Positions 29,296 through 37,370 of a stretch of 64,000 bases of DNA are shown in pieces (the stretch's first letter is position 1; the number at the start of each line of letters is the position of its first letter). Made by a program: the position numbers and the translations under genes. The notes beneath the pieces were generated by a model. It made no database searches. It worked only from the letters and a program-made list of their open reading frames with translations, and was not told where the DNA came from. This stretch comes from CAMPKL01 sp963817465. Lineage in GTDB: Bacteria; Acidobacteriota; Terriglobia; Bryobacterales; UBA6623. The DNA is taken from contig CAWFOP010000018.1 in NCBI GenBank assembly GCA_963817465.1, positions 348,293-412,292 of the forward strand. The letters are read 5' to 3'.

Positions 29296-30729
29296 TTAGC
29301 CCAAGCGCGTTCGGGCGCCCGGTCCGCCGGGCGGCCGGGGCATGACTACGGTCTTATCACCGGGCATACGGGAAGGTCCGCCTTGAGCCTTGCCGGCGCC
29401 CGTAAATCCACGGGGAGCGGCTCCGGGCGCCCGCTGTCCTTCACGGCGCACGCCCGTGGACGACGCCCAGCGTCCGCGCGACGCCACCACGGGCGCGTCG
29501 CCGATATACTGCTCCGGCCACATCAGGCGCGGAACCCAAAACCACATCGCGAGCAGCACGGCCCCGACTCCGAAGAACACCAGCAGCGGGCGCACGATCG
29601 GCCACCAGCCCGACGACGAGGTTTGCGTCGCCGGAGCCTTGAGCACCGCCTTGAGCTCGGCTGGGCCGCAGCGGCCTTCGTACACCGGCGTGCCCATTTG
29701 AGGAGTCGACCACACGGTCGCTGCGCTGTCGTACTCCTGGCCGTTAGGAAGGGTTAGCTTCATGCTGACCGGCAGGCTCTTGCCCGCCAGCGAAGCGCGG
29801 TCCGCCCAAGGCGACAAAAACGTCACGTTGAGGCGGTTGAGCAGCATCTCGCGAGTGAACGAGAAGACCCGCCCCAGGGCCGCCTCGTCGCGAACCAGGT
29901 AGTGCCGGGTGGAGATTTGCGCCAGCGCATTCTCGTCGATCGACTGCGAATCGCCCAAGCCCACCGCTACGACCTCGACGCCCGAGCTCGCGACTTTTTG
30001 AGCGACCAGGCCGACCCCCTCCGGACCCAGCAAGCCCATGTCGTCGCCGGCGTGAACGTCGTTCTTGCCGTCCGTCATCACGACCAAAAGAGTCTCGACG
30101 TTACCGGACCCGGCCTTGGCCATCAGGACGTCCAGGCCGGCGTCGACCGCGGAATACAGCGCGGTGTTGTTGTTCACCCCCGGCACGGGAAGTTGGGCGA
30201 CCTGCTGCTGCGCCTCGGCCAGCGAAGAAGAGAACACGCCGCGGCGGATCTTCGACAGCACTTGGTGGCTCTCGAACGGCACGACCGAAACCTGGTCGCT
30301 GCCCTCTTCAAAGCCCTCCAAAAAGCGCAAGACCGCCGCCTTGGCTGCGTCATAGCGGGTCCGGCCGCTCTCCATGCGCTGCAGCATGCTGCCCGAAGCG
30401 TCGACCAGGATCATCGCCACGCGCTGGCGTTGTTGCGCGGAGTCGGACCCCGCGGAAGCGTAAAACGGCGTGATCTCGATGTTGTCCGCGACAACGGTGA
30501 TATGTTGCGGCAACTGCTCCTGGGGCGGCAGGGCCAGACCGACCGGCGCCCCTTCGGCGTCTACGATGTTCGCCTTGAGGCCGAACGCCGGCACGCTCGC
30601 GGCCGGACTGCAATCGAGCAGCCGAACCTTCTCCGCGAACTCCAAGCGCACACCCTGAGCCCAGGCCCCGGATGCGGTGGCTAGGGCCACGATTCCGGCG
30701 AGCGTCAGGCTTAGGCGAGTGTGCGACAT
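29296..30729 (-). CDS. vWA-domain membrane protein with signal peptide
   Basis: 477 residues: signal peptide (1-24), von Willebrand A domain with MIDAS residues DASGS (Asp110, Ser112, Ser114) and the matching late Asp (VVMTDGKN), then a membrane helix (about 375-398) and a disordered Gly/Arg-rich tail ending VVMPRPPGG. vWA domains bind partners through a metal ion. Gene start overlaps the FHA gene stop (ATG and TGA share a base), so the two are translated together. Predicted to face the periplasm with a cytosolic tail. Confidence 0.85.
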   Translation of the reverse strand: MSHTRLSLTLAGIVALATASGAWAQGVRLEFAEKVRLLDCSPAASVPAFGLKANIVDAEGAPVGLALPPQEQLPQHITVVADNIEITPFYASAGSDSAQQRQRVAMILVDASGSMLQRMESGRTRYDAAKAAVLRFLEGFEEGSDQVSVVPFESHQVLSKIRRGVFSSSLAEAQQQVAQLPVPGVNNNTALYSAVDAGLDVLMAKAGSGNVETLLVVMTDGKNDVHAGDDMGLLGPEGVGLVAQKVASSGVEVVAVGLGDSQSIDENALAQISTRHYLVRDEAALGRVFSFTREMLLNRLNVTFLSPWADRASLAGKSLPVSMKLTLPNGQEYDSAATVWSTPQMGTPVYEGRCGPAELKAVLKAPATQTSSSGWWPIVRPLLVFFGVGAVLLAMWFWVPRLMWPEQYIGDAPVVASRGRWASSTGVRREGQRAPGAAPRGFTGAGKAQGGPSRMPGDKTVVMPRPPGGPGARTRLG

Positions 30730-31676
30730 CAGTTCTTCTTCTTCGTGATGAATTTGAGCGCGGTTCGCCCGACCAGGATGTCGTCGTTGTCGCGCAGCTC
30801 CATCGTGGATTCTACCGTCCTGCCGCGTACGCGCAAGACATACCGCGCCATTCCGGCCTCGCCCCCGATGTCAGGGTGCCTCGCTACATAGAAGCGACGT
30901 TCGCGGCCGAAAAGCGTCGCATGGCGGCCGGCGATCGCCGCATCGGGGATAAAAATCTCGATTTCGGGCCGGTAGCTCGTCTTGCTCATGTCCTGGCCCT
31001 CGGACCCGATCATGTACGTGTCGCCGTCGGCGATCTCCCACTCCTTTTGGCTGTGGCCGAACTTGCTTTGCGCACGGGGGTCTCCGCTCGAGATGAAGCG
31101 CACGGCTCCGTCTCGCAACAAGATCGGCGCCAAGGTGATGCCGAAGCAGATGCCGACCCCGGTCACGACAAAGGCCACGGCCGGCGAAAGATCCGGGATG
31201 CGGCTGCCGAGCGCGGCGAAAACCAGGCCGCCTAGCGCGCCCCCCAGCAGTCCCCCGGCGAACGCGTGCGCCGCCCGCATGCGGTTGACGCCGATCCAGC
31301 GCAGCCCGACGGCCAGCCCGATCAAACAGCCCGCGAGCATCCACGTGATCACCCGCGACAGGATGGGCGAGGTCTGCCCGAGCGTGTCGGCGATCGGGAT
31401 CTGCACGCCGCCCGCAATGGCGCCGGCGATCATGCCGATCAGCGTGCCGGAGATGATCCAGCGCGGCATCACCACGGCGCCGCTCCAGCGATCCGTGAAG
31501 CCGACCGTCAGCCCGCCGATAAAGCCGCCCAACACCGTGGCGGCGATCAAATCAGGGACCCAGGTCGCGCCGCCGGTGGGCAATCCGGCCAAGATCAAAG
31601 TGAGGAGCGACCAGGAAAACAACCCGGCCATGCCGCCGACGAGCGACATGAAATAGAGAGTCTGGTATAGGCTCAT
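30729..31676 (-). CDS. Multi-spanning membrane protein with C-terminal FHA-like domain
   Basis: 315 residues from ATG 31676. Six or seven membrane helices occupy about residues 5-210, with several GxxxG-type glycine-rich segments (ATVLGGFIGGLTVG). The cytosolic C-terminus (about 225-315) is a degenerate FHA domain: YMIGSEG, IAGRHATLF in place of SxxH, and DDILVGRTALKF. Such FHA-TM proteins usually relay kinase signals to membrane machines. Start upstream (31757) rejected because it overlaps the divergent promoter. It is co-transcribed with the vWA gene. Confidence 0.78.
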   Translation of the reverse strand: MSLYQTLYFMSLVGGMAGLFSWSLLTLILAGLPTGGATWVPDLIAATVLGGFIGGLTVGFTDRWSGAVVMPRWIISGTLIGMIAGAIAGGVQIPIADTLGQTSPILSRVITWMLAGCLIGLAVGLRWIGVNRMRAAHAFAGGLLGGALGGLVFAALGSRIPDLSPAVAFVVTGVGICFGITLAPILLRDGAVRFISSGDPRAQSKFGHSQKEWEIADGDTYMIGSEGQDMSKTSYRPEIEIFIPDAAIAGRHATLFGRERRFYVARHPDIGGEAGMARYVLRVRGRTVESTMELRDNDDILVGRTALKFITKKKN

Positions 31677-31697
31677 GCCAGGGGAGGACTTGGAGCG

Positions 31698-31727
31698 AGT
31701 ATACCCATGGCTCGGGAATACTGTAAA
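31698..31727 (-). promoter_or_regulatory. Sigma70-type promoter of the FHA/vWA genes
   Basis: Minus strand: -35 TTTACA at 31727-31722 (5 of 6), 18-base spacer, -10 TATACT at 31703-31698 (5 of 6). Transcription would begin near 31691, about 15 bases before ATG 31676, leaving a very short leader. The 80-base divergent gap also holds the start of the plus-strand E1 gene, so one regulatory region may serve both sides. Confidence 0.6.
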
Positions 31728-31756
31728 GATCAAGACCTGCGCGAAATGGTTCGGCA

Positions 31757-32884
31757 ATGCACCTAACCGAGCAAAGACCGGCGTTCGATGGTCCGATTGA
31801 TTACTCGCGTCTCGAAGGATCTCCGTTCACCCGCGAGCGGATGCGCGATCTGGAGACCGTCGTGGTCGGCGCCGGCGCCCTCGGCAACGAAGTGGTCAAG
31901 GCGTTAGGCCTGCTCGGCGCCGGGAAGATCACCGTGATCGACTTCGACTCGGTTTCTCCTTCCGATCTGACTCGCTCGACCCTGCTGCGGAGCTCGCGCT
32001 ACGAAGGGCGCAACAAGGCCGAATCGCTCGCCGAGGCGGCGCGGGCGCTGTTCCCGCATACGCAATTCACTGCTCATGCTCTGCGCGTTGCGGACGTCGG
32101 CCTAGGCGTTCTCCAGCGCGCGCCCATCTGGTGGGGTTGCGTCGATAACGACGCGGCGCGCCTCGAGATCGCGTACCTGTCCGCCAAGCTCGACCGCCCG
32201 GTCGTCGACGCCGGGCTCGGCGGGACCCACACGGCGCACGGGCGCGTCACCTGGTTTCCGGGTCGCGAAGGGGCCTGCTTCGGTTGCCGCCTGCGCGAGG
32301 GCGTGCGGCGCGAAATGTTGTCGACATGGACCAGTGAGCGCCGCAGTTGCGCGAGGATCGCGCCCGACGCCGAGCCTTACCTGCCGAGCACTCCGACGAT
32401 GTCGGCGATTGTCGGCTCGATGCAGGTCGAGATCGGGTTGCGGAAGTTGTTCGAGGGCGGCCGGAACGCCGCCGAGTCAATCGAGGTGACATTGGCGCCC
32501 GAGCCGAAGCTCGAACGCATCGACATCCCGCAATCGCCTGGATGCCCATTCCACGAGCCGGCCGGGCGCCTCGTCCCTTGGCCGGCTGACCGCCCTTTTG
32601 CCGAGCTGCTCGACGGCTGCGGCCCCGGCGCCGCCGTCGCTTTGGACTGGCCTCTTTGCGTCGAAGCGCGCTGCGGCGCTTGCGGTCACGAGTGGCGGCC
32701 GCTCGCCAGGACCGCGCTTGTCGCCGCGCTCCCCTGCCCGGCTTGTGGAAGCGACGCCGCCCAGCCCACGAATAATCTCGATGCCGTTCGCCGCGATGCC
32801 CCTTGGGCCGCAAGGACGCCGGCCGACCTCCGGCTGCCGGCGGACCACTTGTACACTGTGGTGACGGATTCGCCGCCCGGATAA
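31757..32884 (+). CDS. E1-like (ThiF/MoeB family) Ubl-activating enzyme with zinc-ribbon tail
   Basis: 375 residues. The Rossmann ATP-binding loop is VVVGAGALGNE (about 35-45), followed by IDFDSVSPSDLTR (Asp62, Asp64, Arg73) and the family motif CVDNDAARLEIAY (128-140). A CxxC pair at Cys174/177 (ACFGC) corresponds to the MoeB/Uba4 zinc site; Cys198 (ERRSC) is the likely catalytic thioester residue. A C-terminal zinc ribbon has CxxC pairs at 306/309 and 327/330. E1-like enzymes adenylate the C-terminus of a ubiquitin-like protein and pass it to an E2. It opens the E1-E3-Ubl-E2 operon; the next gene starts six bases after its stop. Confidence 0.88.
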   Translation: MHLTEQRPAFDGPIDYSRLEGSPFTRERMRDLETVVVGAGALGNEVVKALGLLGAGKITVIDFDSVSPSDLTRSTLLRSSRYEGRNKAESLAEAARALFPHTQFTAHALRVADVGLGVLQRAPIWWGCVDNDAARLEIAYLSAKLDRPVVDAGLGGTHTAHGRVTWFPGREGACFGCRLREGVRREMLSTWTSERRSCARIAPDAEPYLPSTPTMSAIVGSMQVEIGLRKLFEGGRNAAESIEVTLAPEPKLERIDIPQSPGCPFHEPAGRLVPWPADRPFAELLDGCGPGAAVALDWPLCVEARCGACGHEWRPLARTALVAALPCPACGSDAAQPTNNLDAVRRDAPWAARTPADLRLPADHLYTVVTDSPPG

Positions 32885-32890
32885 CCCCAT

Positions 32891-33577
32891 TTGCGCTCCA
32901 TCATCATCGGCACGGCGATCGCCGCGTTCATGGCGGTCGTTCAATTGCTGGCCGCCCTGGTTTCTCCCGAGTTCGCCATCGGCGGGGGACTGCTGGTCGG
33001 GCTGCTCGCGGTCGGCGTCGCCAAATTTTTTCGCTCCGAGTTCGAGAATCGCTGGGCGATTGTGCTGGTGGCCTTGCTTGGCAGCCTCGCGGGCGTCGGC
33101 TTGGCGCTGGCGGCGGGCGTCGCCGGACCGACCTGGATGCTGGCCATCGCGCCGCCGCTGGCGATCGTCGGCGCGGGGGTTCTGCAACTCGGTAAGGGCG
33201 GCGGAGGCAAACGCTGCGGTCTGTGCGAGCGCCGCGTCGGCGGGCCGCGCTTCGAGTGTCCGCGTTGCGGCCTGCTCGTCGGCGAACAGTGCTGCTGGGT
33301 CCACGACCGCTTGCGCTGCCGCCTTTGCGAGCAAAACGGGGTCCCGGCCTTCCCCCCCGACGCGCGCTGGTGGGACCGCAACTTCGGGCCGCGCCTCGAC
33401 CGCGGGCGCTGCCAAATCACGATGGAAGACGCCAAGACGGCCGATTTGCGCGCCTGCCCCCGCTGCGGCCGCCCGCAAAGCCGCACGGCGTGGGATCTGA
33501 ACAACGGCGAATGCGCCCGCTGCGGCTGGTGCGTGCAAGACATGCCCGAACGTCTTAGGGCTTATATGTTGCAGTAG
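32891..33577 (+). CDS. Membrane-anchored RING-like zinc protein, candidate E3
   Basis: 228 residues from TTG 32891. Four membrane helices (about 4-24, 28-46, 55-76, 82-100) end with the C-terminus predicted inside. A binuclear cross-brace-like zinc set follows: CxxC 109/112, CxxC 123/126, CxxH around Cys135/His138, CxxC 143/146. A second zinc ribbon has Cys189, 192, 208 and 211. Four ligand pairs in this order fit prokaryotic RING-like treble-clef domains, which accompany E1, E2 and Ubl genes in some bacteria. Candidate E3 by neighbourhood; activity unproven. Confidence 0.72.
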   Translation: MRSIIIGTAIAAFMAVVQLLAALVSPEFAIGGGLLVGLLAVGVAKFFRSEFENRWAIVLVALLGSLAGVGLALAAGVAGPTWMLAIAPPLAIVGAGVLQLGKGGGGKRCGLCERRVGGPRFECPRCGLLVGEQCCWVHDRLRCRLCEQNGVPAFPPDARWWDRNFGPRLDRGRCQITMEDAKTADLRACPRCGRPQSRTAWDLNNGECARCGWCVQDMPERLRAYMLQ

Positions 33578-33585
33578 CCGGCGGA

Positions 33586-33591
33586 TATAAT
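33586..33591 (+). promoter_or_regulatory. Possible internal -10 box before the Ubl gene
   Basis: TATAAT, a perfect -10 hexamer rare in this GC-rich context, lies 13 bases before the Ubl start codon. No -35 at a normal distance is convincing, so it may be chance or an extended -10-like site giving extra Ubl transcript. Confidence 0.28.
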
Positions 33592-33603
33592 CGAAGCGTC
33601 GCT

Positions 33604-33864
33604 ATGCCCAAGTACCAGATGTACTTTGATACGATCCGCGGCGAGACGCGCTACAACGTCGATATCGACGACAGCGAGCGGCTCGACGAAGTGCTCGACG
33701 AGATCCTCTACGATCTGCGCGAACGCGGCGACATGCTGCAAGGCGACGGCGAGCCGCAGGTGGTCTGGAACGGCACGGCGCTCGACTTCGGTACGGCGCT
33801 GTCGGGCCAGGGCGTCAGGCCCAACGACGTCTTGCGCGTCTCCACCGTCGCCGCGATCGGATGA
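33604..33864 (+). CDS. Ubiquitin-like protein (86 residues), C-terminal single Gly
   Basis: MPKYQMYFDTIRGETRYNV begins with the beta-hairpin of a beta-grasp fold, followed by a helix (DEVLDEILYDLRERGDML) and strands VVWNGTALDF and NDVLRVSTVAA. The pattern matches YukD-like/ubiquitin-like proteins. It ends AAIG: one terminal Gly, not Gly-Gly, with no tail to be trimmed. The stop codon overlaps the E2 start (ATGA at 33861-33864), so Ubl and E2 are made together. It would be activated by the E1 upstream and linked to unknown targets. Confidence 0.72.
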   Translation: MPKYQMYFDTIRGETRYNVDIDDSERLDEVLDEILYDLRERGDMLQGDGEPQVVWNGTALDFGTALSGQGVRPNDVLRVSTVAAIG

Positions 33865-34410
33865 GCGGCGGCCTGCGAGCTCGCCGCCTCGACGAAGAAT
33901 GGCGGCTGCTCGAAGAACTGGTCGCCCTCAATCCGCACTGCCTAAAAGAACCCAGTCGCGCGCGTGACGTGTTGGCAGACGAGCTCAGCGTCACGCTCTT
34001 CGACACGAGCGCGCTGCTCGAATCGGGCGAAATGCTCGACGAGCACAGCGTCCGGCTGCGTTTCCCGCGATTCTTTCCTTCCCAGCCCATCGAGGCCTAT
34101 CTCGCGACGCCCGTGTTTCATCCCAACGTCGACCCCGAGAACGGCTTCGTCTGCCTGTGGACGAAGACCGATACGAGCCACACGTCGATGGAGGCGCTGC
34201 GCCGCATCCAACTCGCCCTCACATGGCGCGCCTGGAATGAAGAAGCCGACCACACCATGCAACCCGCGGCGCTCGATTGGCTCCGCGACGAGGCGAACCG
34301 GCGTAGGCTGCCGTTGCCGTGCAAGCCGCTGGTCGAGGCGGAGGGCATTTCGGCGCGAGCAGTCTTACCGGGCCCCGGGCAAGCGCCGCCGCCGCCTCTC
34401 GCCTCTCTAG
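33861..34410 (+). CDS. E2-like (UBC-fold) conjugating enzyme
   Basis: E2-type core of about 165 residues: TPVFHPNVDPENGFVCLW carries the canonical HPN (87-89) and the catalytic Cys98, and the helix EALRRIQLALTWRAWN follows as in eukaryotic and bacterial UBC folds. As written the frame stays open to 34760 and would overlap the SDR gene by 320 bases, which is implausible. Removing one base in the Pro-coding run near 34390 gives a stop at TAG 34408-34410, directly before a perfect hairpin. I therefore place the end there. It is coupled to the Ubl gene by a four-base overlap. Confidence 0.8.
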
Positions 34411-34427
34411 CGGCTCGCGGAGCCGCT
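34409..34427 (+). repeat. Hairpin after the E2 gene
   Basis: AGCGGCTC (34409-34416) pairs perfectly with GAGCCGCT (34420-34427) around a three-base loop. No T-tract follows, so an intrinsic terminator is doubtful, but it marks the end of the Ubl operon. Confidence 0.5.
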
Positions 34428-34458
34428 CGCGGCGTCTACAATGGTCGATCAAGCCGCC

Positions 34459-35245
34459 ATGGACTACACCAAGATGTTTCGCCTCGACGGCCGCAAGGCC
34501 TTGATCGCCGGCGCCAGCCGCGGAATCGGCCTGGCCATCGCCAAAGCGACCGCCGCGCAAGGCGCGCATACCGTGCTCGCCGCGCGCTCCGCGGACGCGC
34601 TCGAAAAGGAAGCCGCCGCCCTGCGGGAGCAAGGCTTTGCAGCCGAAACGCATGCGCTCGACATGAAAGACGAAGCTTCGATCGACGCCTGCGCCGAGGC
34701 TCACGGCGACTGCGACATCCTCGTCAACGTCGCCGGCACCAATATTCGCAAACGGTTTGAAGACTACACGGCCGAAGACTACGACCACATCATGCAGACC
34801 AACCTGCATGGGGTCGTGCGGCTGACGCAGAAGATCGGCCCGAAGATGGTCGCGCGCGGCAAAGGCGGCAAGATCGTGCACATCGGCAGTCTGATGTCGT
34901 TGCTTGGCTTGCCCTACTCTGACGGTCTACGCGATGACCAAGAGCGCGCTGGCCGGGCTCACGCGTGTGCTTGCCGCCGAATGGGGCGAATACAACATCC
35001 AAGTCAACTGCATCGCGCCCGGCTTCATCCTCACCGATCTGAACCGCGACATGTGGCGGCCCGACGAGATGAAGCAATGGCTCCAGGGAGTGCAGCCGAA
35101 TCCGCGACTCGGTACGCCGGAGGACATCGCCGGTCTGTCGGTGTTCCTCAGCGGTCCCGCGTCGGACTACGTCACCGGCCAAGTCATCGCCTCGGACGGC
35201 GGTTACACGACGACCGCGAAGTGGCCGTTCGGGCCCTCGGCGTAA
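34459..35245 (+). CDS. SDR-family NAD(P) oxidoreductase (frameshifted near 34918)
   Basis: Classical short-chain dehydrogenase/reductase, about 261 residues when repaired. First frame: cofactor loop GASRGIGLAIAKA, the NVAG motif and the helix up to IGSLMSLLGLPY. The catalytic YxxxK lies after the break in the next frame: VYAMTKSALAGLTRVLAAEWGEYNIQVNCIAPG, ending in SDGGYTTTAKWP at 35245. Dropping one base at 34918 joins them exactly. Start ATG 34459 preferred, 34441 possible. Resembles gluconate-5-dehydrogenase-type SDRs; substrate unknown. Confidence 0.85.
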
Positions 35246-35329
35246 GCTGGTCTTCACGCCTCGGAAACCATACGCCCTGGAAGCCGTCAAGACACTTTGG
35301 AGGAGAGGTGCGTCGAGCGTGACCAGGGC

Positions 35330-37366
35330 ATGACCGCATTCGTCGTTACAGTTTTCCTCGGCGCGCTGCTTATTTTCCAGGTCCAGCCGATTCTCGGGCG
35401 CTACATTCTGCCCTGGTTCGGGGGCAGTCCGGGCGTTTGGACGGCGTGCCTGCTGTTCTTCCAGGCCGCCCTCCTGGGCGGGTACGCTTACGCACACCTG
35501 GTCGCGACGCGGCTCAAGCCGCGCGCCCAAGGCATCGTTCACCTGGCGATGCTGGGCGCTTCGCTGCTGGTGCTGCCGATTTCGCCGGACGAGGGCGCGT
35601 GGAAAGTGGCCGTCGAGGGCGACCCGACATGGAGAATCCTGGCGCTGCTGACCGTCTCGGCGGGGCTGCCTTACATCACCTTGTCGGCGACGGCGCCGCT
35701 GGTGCAGCGCTGGTTCCACCGCCGCTATCCGACGCGGGAAGCCTATCGGCTTTATGCGGTCTCGAACGCCGGCTCGCTGCTGGCGCTGGTGAGCTATCCG
35801 ATTTTGGTCGAGCCGCTGTTGCGCGTCGAGGCCCAGACGGCGATGTGGAGCTGGGGTTACGCCCTGTTCGCCTGCGTCTGCGGCTGGGTGGCGTTCCGCG
35901 GCTCGACTGTTCCCGAGATCGGAGCATCCGATCCGCAGGCCGGAACCGTCAGCGGCTCTCGCAAGGCGCTTTGGCTCGCCTTGGCGACGGTCGGCTCGGC
36001 GATGCTCGTCGCGACGACGAATCAGATGTCGCAAGAAGTCGCGGTCGTGCCCTTTCTCTGGGTCGTCCCGCTCATCTTCTACCTGCTGAGCTTCATCCTG
36101 TGCTTTGAGAGCGATCGCTGGTATCGCCGCACTGTCTTCAGCTTTCTGCTCGCCGTCGCCGCTCCGGCGGCCGCGATTGCGATGGCCGCCGGAGGACTGC
36201 TGCCCATCGAAGCGCAGATCCTGATCTACACGGGCGCGCTGTTCATCGGGTGCATGGTCTGCCACGGTGAGCTGGCTCATATGCGCCCGCCGCCGACCGA
36301 GGCGACGGGCTTCTATCTGTACGTAGCGGCCGGCGGGGCGCTCGGCGGCGCCTTCGTCGCGGTGGCGGCCCCGCATCTGTTCCCGGACTATTGGGAGTAT
36401 CCGATCTCGTTCGCCGCTTGCTGCCTCTTGCTGATGCACGCCTGGTGGCGCTCGGGTTGGCGACCGAACCCGCAGCAGCCGCAGACCTTCATTGCGCCGC
36501 CGCCCGCGCTGGCGGTCGCCCTGCTGACGCTCGTCTACGGGCTGAGCGCCATGGGCTCGACGGGCGCGCGCGAGACGATGCGCGGCTTCTACGGCGTGCT
36601 GCGGCTCGTCGAAGGCGAGGACTCGGCGGGCAAATACCTCGCGCTGACCCACGGTAGAACAGAGCACGGCACCGAGTATCTGGCCGGCGCCAAGTCGGAG
36701 CAGCCGACGACGTACTTCGGGCCTGGAACCGGCGCGGCCCTGGCCATCGAGCGCGACCCGAAACGCCTTGCCGGAGAGCCGCTGCGGATCGGGGTCATCG
36801 GCTTGGGCGCGGGCACTCTCGCCGCGTACGGCATGCCCGGCGACCAGATTGTGTTCTACGAGATCAACTCGCAGGTCGCCGAGGTGGCGAATCGCGATTT
36901 TCACTACCTGTCGGGCTCGGAAGCCGATACCGCCGTCATCCTTGGCGATGCCCGCATTCGCCTCGAAGCCGAGCTCGACCAAGGCACGCGGCCGTCTTAC
37001 GACATCCTATTGATCGACGCCTTCTCGAGCGGCGCGATCCCCATCCACTTGCTCACGGCGGAGGCCGCCGAAACATACGCCCAACGCATCACCGAGGACG
37101 GCGTTCTGGCGTTCCACATCACCAACCGCTTCCTCGATCTGACTCCGGTGATCAACGGCTTGGCCGAACACTTGGGAATGCAGGCGGTGCGCGTCTCGAG
37201 CCCAGGCAACGAGGTCGGCGCCGACGCCGCGACCTGGATGATCCTGACGCGAAATCCCGAGTTTCTCGACGATCCCGTCGTGCGCCAAGCCGCGGACAAG
37301 AACGTGACCGACAAGGCGCTCAACTGGAGCGACGCTTACTCGGGCCTGTGGCAGGCGCTGCGCTAG
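35330..37366 (+). CDS. Fused membrane transporter-like / spermidine synthase-like protein
   Basis: 678 residues. The first half (about 1-430) holds ten or more membrane helices of the MFS-like type found in fused MFS/spermidine-synthase proteins. The second half is a Rossmann methyltransferase-like spermidine synthase fold: IGVIGLGAGTLAAYG, YEINSQVAEVANRDF, VILGDARI, YDILLIDAFSSGAIP. True aminopropyl transfer is not assured for this group. ATG 35330 (MTAFVV) is preferred to TTG 35297. Its stop overlaps the stop of the convergent gene inside a palindrome. Confidence 0.8.
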   Translation: MTAFVVTVFLGALLIFQVQPILGRYILPWFGGSPGVWTACLLFFQAALLGGYAYAHLVATRLKPRAQGIVHLAMLGASLLVLPISPDEGAWKVAVEGDPTWRILALLTVSAGLPYITLSATAPLVQRWFHRRYPTREAYRLYAVSNAGSLLALVSYPILVEPLLRVEAQTAMWSWGYALFACVCGWVAFRGSTVPEIGASDPQAGTVSGSRKALWLALATVGSAMLVATTNQMSQEVAVVPFLWVVPLIFYLLSFILCFESDRWYRRTVFSFLLAVAAPAAAIAMAAGGLLPIEAQILIYTGALFIGCMVCHGELAHMRPPPTEATGFYLYVAAGGALGGAFVAVAAPHLFPDYWEYPISFAACCLLLMHAWWRSGWRPNPQQPQTFIAPPPALAVALLTLVYGLSAMGSTGARETMRGFYGVLRLVEGEDSAGKYLALTHGRTEHGTEYLAGAKSEQPTTYFGPGTGAALAIERDPKRLAGEPLRIGVIGLGAGTLAAYGMPGDQIVFYEINSQVAEVANRDFHYLSGSEADTAVILGDARIRLEAELDQGTRPSYDILLIDAFSSGAIPIHLLTAEAAETYAQRITEDGVLAFHITNRFLDLTPVINGLAEHLGMQAVRVSSPGNEVGADAATWMILTRNPEFLDDPVVRQAADKNVTDKALNWSDAYSGLWQALR

Positions 37367-37370
37367 CGCA
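37359..37370. repeat. Palindrome with two convergent stop codons
   Basis: TGCGCTAGCGCA is a perfect 12-base palindrome. TAG 37364-37366 ends the plus-strand gene and TAG (minus strand) 37365-37363 ends the frame-restored GT39-like gene. Confidence 0.6.

Noticed and set aside
31677..31757. Start of the FHA-TM gene at 31757
   Set aside because: It would cover its own promoter and the divergent E1 start; ATG 31676 begins directly at the first membrane helix.
34411..34760. E2 gene continuing to 34760
   Set aside because: It would overlap the SDR gene by over 300 bases, and the sequence turns into Arg/His/Gly noise after the E2 core.
34790..36982. 730-codon minus-strand frame opposite the SDR and spermidine-synthase-like genes
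   Set aside because: Arg/Gln/His-rich shadow without motifs; both plus-strand genes are recognisable.
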